From Sphingomonas sp. (GTDB lineage: Bacteria > Pseudomonadota > Alphaproteobacteria > Sphingomonadales > Sphingomonadaceae): a DNA stretch of 7,631 bases. The position numbers were made by a program, and so were the translations under genes. Location: NCBI GenBank assembly GCA_019247755.1, contig JAFBAM010000171.1, positions 1 through 7,631 of the forward strand, read 5' to 3'. Shown here in pieces: positions 6,243 through 7,631 of the stretch; position 1 is the stretch's first letter, and the number at the start of each line of letters is the position of its first letter. The notes beneath the pieces are model-generated. The model had not been told where the DNA came from and did no database searches. It saw only the letters and a list, made by a program, of their open reading frames with translations.

Positions 6243-7091
6243 CTAGGCCGTCCGCGTTTCCTCCGCAAGCGAAGCGGCTTTGGCTTCGCGGGCAAGTTCG
6301 GCCCCGCGCAGCGCAGCCGCATTGATGGTCGCGGCAATGAGGTCGTCGAGCGCGCCCTCGCCATCGAGCACCGACAAGCCGGCCTCGGTCGTCCCCTTTG
6401 GGCTCGCAACGCGACGGATTATCGAGTCCATGGTCTCGCCCGTCCCTGCCGCCATCCAGCCGGTGCCGAGCACTGTCTCACGCGCGATGATCGCCGCGAT
6501 CTCCGGGCTGAGTCCACGCTGTACCGCGGCCTTGCTGAGCGCGTCGATGAACCGCGCAACATAGGCAGTTCCGGCGCCAGCGACCGACCCGACAGCGGCC
6601 AGTTTCACCTCGTCGGTCATCCACATCGTGAAACCCAGAGCGGAGAACAGGTCGTTGACGAGCTGCCGGACGCCCTGGTCGGCATCCACGCTATAAAGGC
6701 CGGTGACTCCGCGTCGGACGGCCACGGGGATATTGGGCAGTGCGCGAACGATCGCCTGCACGCCCGGGAAACGCTGCCTGATGCTCGCGGCCTCGACACC
6801 GACGAGCAGTGAAACGACGACCGTCTTGGCGCTCAAATGCTGGCGCAGTCCGGGCGCGACCTCGTCAAGCTTCTGCGGCTTGAAACCGAGCACTGCCAGT
6901 TTCGGCGGCGGCCCGGCATCCGCGAGCCGGGTGACCGTCCGCGTGCCCTCGACCTGCTTGCCGCTAGGTCGGATGACGGTGACAGGACCGAGGTCCATTC
7001 CCCCAGCACGCCAACCGTCGACGATGGCGCCGCCAAGATTACCGCACCCGATGAACCAGGTCGGCGCCGGTAATTGCAGTGTCCCGCTCAT
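6243..7091 (-). CDS. proC: Pyrroline-5-carboxylate reductase
   Basis: The product is 282 residues and catalyses the last step of proline synthesis, the NAD(P)H-dependent reduction of 1-pyrroline-5-carboxylate to L-proline in the cytosol. The N-terminal Rossmann motif is FIGCGNLGGAI (13-23), with RALPNIP (116-122) at the domain junction. The C-terminal dimerisation domain carries the signature ending VASPKGTTEAGL (228-239). The stretch GAGTAYV (172-178) stands where many family members have GSGPAYV, a mild departure. The start at 7091 is chosen because the Rossmann strand follows ten residues later, GGAG precedes it by 4 bases, and its ATG overlaps the upstream TGA as ATGA. A longer in-frame start at 7190 would lie inside the upstream gene and add 33 unrelated residues. 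The gene is cotranscribed with the YbjN-family gene before it and ilvE after it. Confidence 0.95.
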   Translation of the reverse strand: MSGTLQLPAPTWFIGCGNLGGAIVDGWRAGGMDLGPVTVIRPSGKQVEGTRTVTRLADAGPPPKLAVLGFKPQKLDEVAPGLRQHLSAKTVVVSLLVGVEAASIRQRFPGVQAIVRALPNIPVAVRRGVTGLYSVDADQGVRQLVNDLFSALGFTMWMTDEVKLAAVGSVAGAGTAYVARFIDALSKAAVQRGLSPEIAAIIARETVLGTGWMAAGTGETMDSIIRRVASPKGTTEAGLSVLDGEGALDDLIAATINAAALRGAELAREAKAASLAEETRTA

Positions 7092-7603
7092 GCTTCTCCA
7101 TGCGTATCGATCAGTGCCGCGGCGATTGCTTCGCCCGGCGATTTGCCGCCCCACAGTACGAACTGGAAGACAGGGTAGAAGCGCTCGCACTCTTCGACCG
7201 CCGCTTCGGCGATTGCCTCCGCCTGCTCAAGGCTCAGCCCCTCACCTTCGCGCGCATCGAGGATGGTGGAATGGCGGAACACGACAAGGCCGGATCCCGA
7301 CCACATCTCGAAGTGACCGAGCCACAATTGCTCATTGATGAGGCTTAACGCCTCGAAGATGGCGGTCCTTTTCTCCGGCCCGACCTTGATGTCGGGAAAG
7401 GCGAGGAACTGCAGCACCTGGTCTTCGGGCCGCCAGACGCCGCGAAGCTCATATTGCGCCCAGCTCCCGGTAGCCGAAGCAACGATCTCGCCCTCAGCGG
7501 TACGCTCGCACGCCCAGCCGCGTGCCTCGAAATATTGTTCGAGAACCTCGATTGGCGCGCCGTCGTCGCGCTCTTCCTGGGCCTCTTCTTCGCTCAGGAT
7601 CAC
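7088..7603 (-). CDS. YbjN-domain protein encoded upstream of proC
   Basis: The product is 171 residues, similar to the YbjN-domain proteins commonly encoded just before proC in alphaproteobacteria. The fold resembles type III secretion chaperones; the biochemical role is not established. Visible features are an acidic N-terminus (SEEEAQEERDD, residues 4-14), VLEQYFEARGW (20-30), a beta-rich middle including GSWAQYELRGVWR (46-58), LQFLAFPDIKV (64-74), INEQLWLGHFEMW (89-101), and a conserved-looking end ERFYPVFQFVLWGGKSPGEAI (140-160). No signal peptide or membrane segment is present. The start is a GTG at 7603. The frame is open to the window edge, but the GTG overlaps the TGA of another reading frame as GTGA, matching the ATGA overlap at its own 3' end with proC, which supports this start. 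An upstream start outside the window cannot be excluded. Confidence 0.85.
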   Translation of the reverse strand: MILSEEEAQEERDDGAPIEVLEQYFEARGWACERTAEGEIVASATGSWAQYELRGVWRPEDQVLQFLAFPDIKVGPEKRTAIFEALSLINEQLWLGHFEMWSGSGLVVFRHSTILDAREGEGLSLEQAEAIAEAAVEECERFYPVFQFVLWGGKSPGEAIAAALIDTHGEA

Positions 7604-7631
7604 GCTCCGGGACTGGCCTTGGGCTTGCGCG
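7600..7631 (-). CDS. C-terminal end of a basic protein (possibly UbiK-like), 5' end outside window
   Basis: On the minus strand, entering from the window edge, one frame reads RKPKASPGA and stops at TGA (7602-7600), overlapping the YbjN-family GTG start by 4 bases. A short Lys/Arg/Ala/Pro tail fits the disordered C-terminus of small coiled-coil proteins such as the ubiquinone-synthesis accessory factor UbiK, which I recall as an upstream neighbour of ybjN-proC in alphaproteobacteria. Only nine residues are visible, so the identity is a guess from context. The main support for a real gene is the GTGA overlap. Confidence 0.4.
   Translation of the reverse strand, partial: RKPKASPGA

Noticed and set aside
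5601..6812. A 403-residue open frame on the plus strand across ilvE and proC
   Set aside because: It runs antisense through two clear housekeeping genes, crosses their boundary, and has low-complexity Arg/Gly/His-rich composition with no recognisable motif.
7092..7190. N-terminal extension of ProC by 33 residues to an upstream in-frame start at 7190
   Set aside because: It lies wholly inside the YbjN-family gene, has Arg-rich unrelated sequence, and the ATG at 7091 has both GGAG and the ATGA overlap.
1..7631. Search for CRISPR arrays, tRNAs, insertion-sequence ends, toxin-antitoxin or phage genes
   Set aside because: No regularly spaced repeats, tRNA-like folds, terminal inverted repeats or transposase/integrase motifs were seen by reading; coding genes fill nearly the whole window.

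Overview
The window looks like chromosomal DNA from a high-GC alphaproteobacterium, most likely a sphingomonad. The main reasons are the tightly coupled ybjN-proC-ilvE block and the combination of a tryptophan-halogenase-like flavoprotein with glycoside hydrolases, an arrangement known from sphingomonad, Caulobacter and Xanthomonas carbohydrate loci. The assignment is an inference from gene content and protein character; no rRNA or other phylogenetic marker is present.

Layout, left to right. Positions 1-135 hold the proline-rich C-terminus of a plus-strand gene that starts outside the window. A 72-base gap with a candidate hairpin follows, then a complete flavin-dependent halogenase-like gene (208-1713, +). 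Two glycoside hydrolase family 43 (GH43) genes lie on the minus strand as a probable two-gene operon: an unusual cytoplasmic member (2761-4158) followed 25 bases later by an exported member (1710-2735). The exported member converges on the halogenase gene and shares a CTAG stop tetranucleotide with it. A third, exported GH43 gene (4233-5270, +) diverges from the cytoplasmic one across a 74-base control region. After a 66-base convergent gap with a possible hairpin comes a minus-strand housekeeping operon, read from the right edge: the tail of an unidentified basic protein (possibly UbiK-like), a YbjN-family protein (7088-7603), ProC (6243-7091) and IlvE (5337-6233). Its genes overlap by 4 bases or lie 9 bases apart.

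How the genes may work together. Positions 208-5270 read as part of a polysaccharide-utilisation locus for arabinose- or xylose-containing plant glycans. Two periplasmic or secreted GH43 enzymes would trim glycans, and a cytoplasmic GH43 would finish imported oligosaccharides. The halogenase-like flavoprotein has an unknown role; homologues commonly sit beside TonB-dependent receptors, and none is visible here. Positions 5337-7631 are core metabolism (proline synthesis and branched-chain amino acid transamination) and mark the right boundary of the accessory segment. The most unusual item is the cytoplasmic GH43: about 80 extra, apparently helical residues lie between its second and third catalytic acids, and it has an unassigned N-terminal extension of about 80 residues. 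I found no CRISPR array, tRNA, insertion sequence or clear new defence system. No gene-free stretch exceeds 74 bases.
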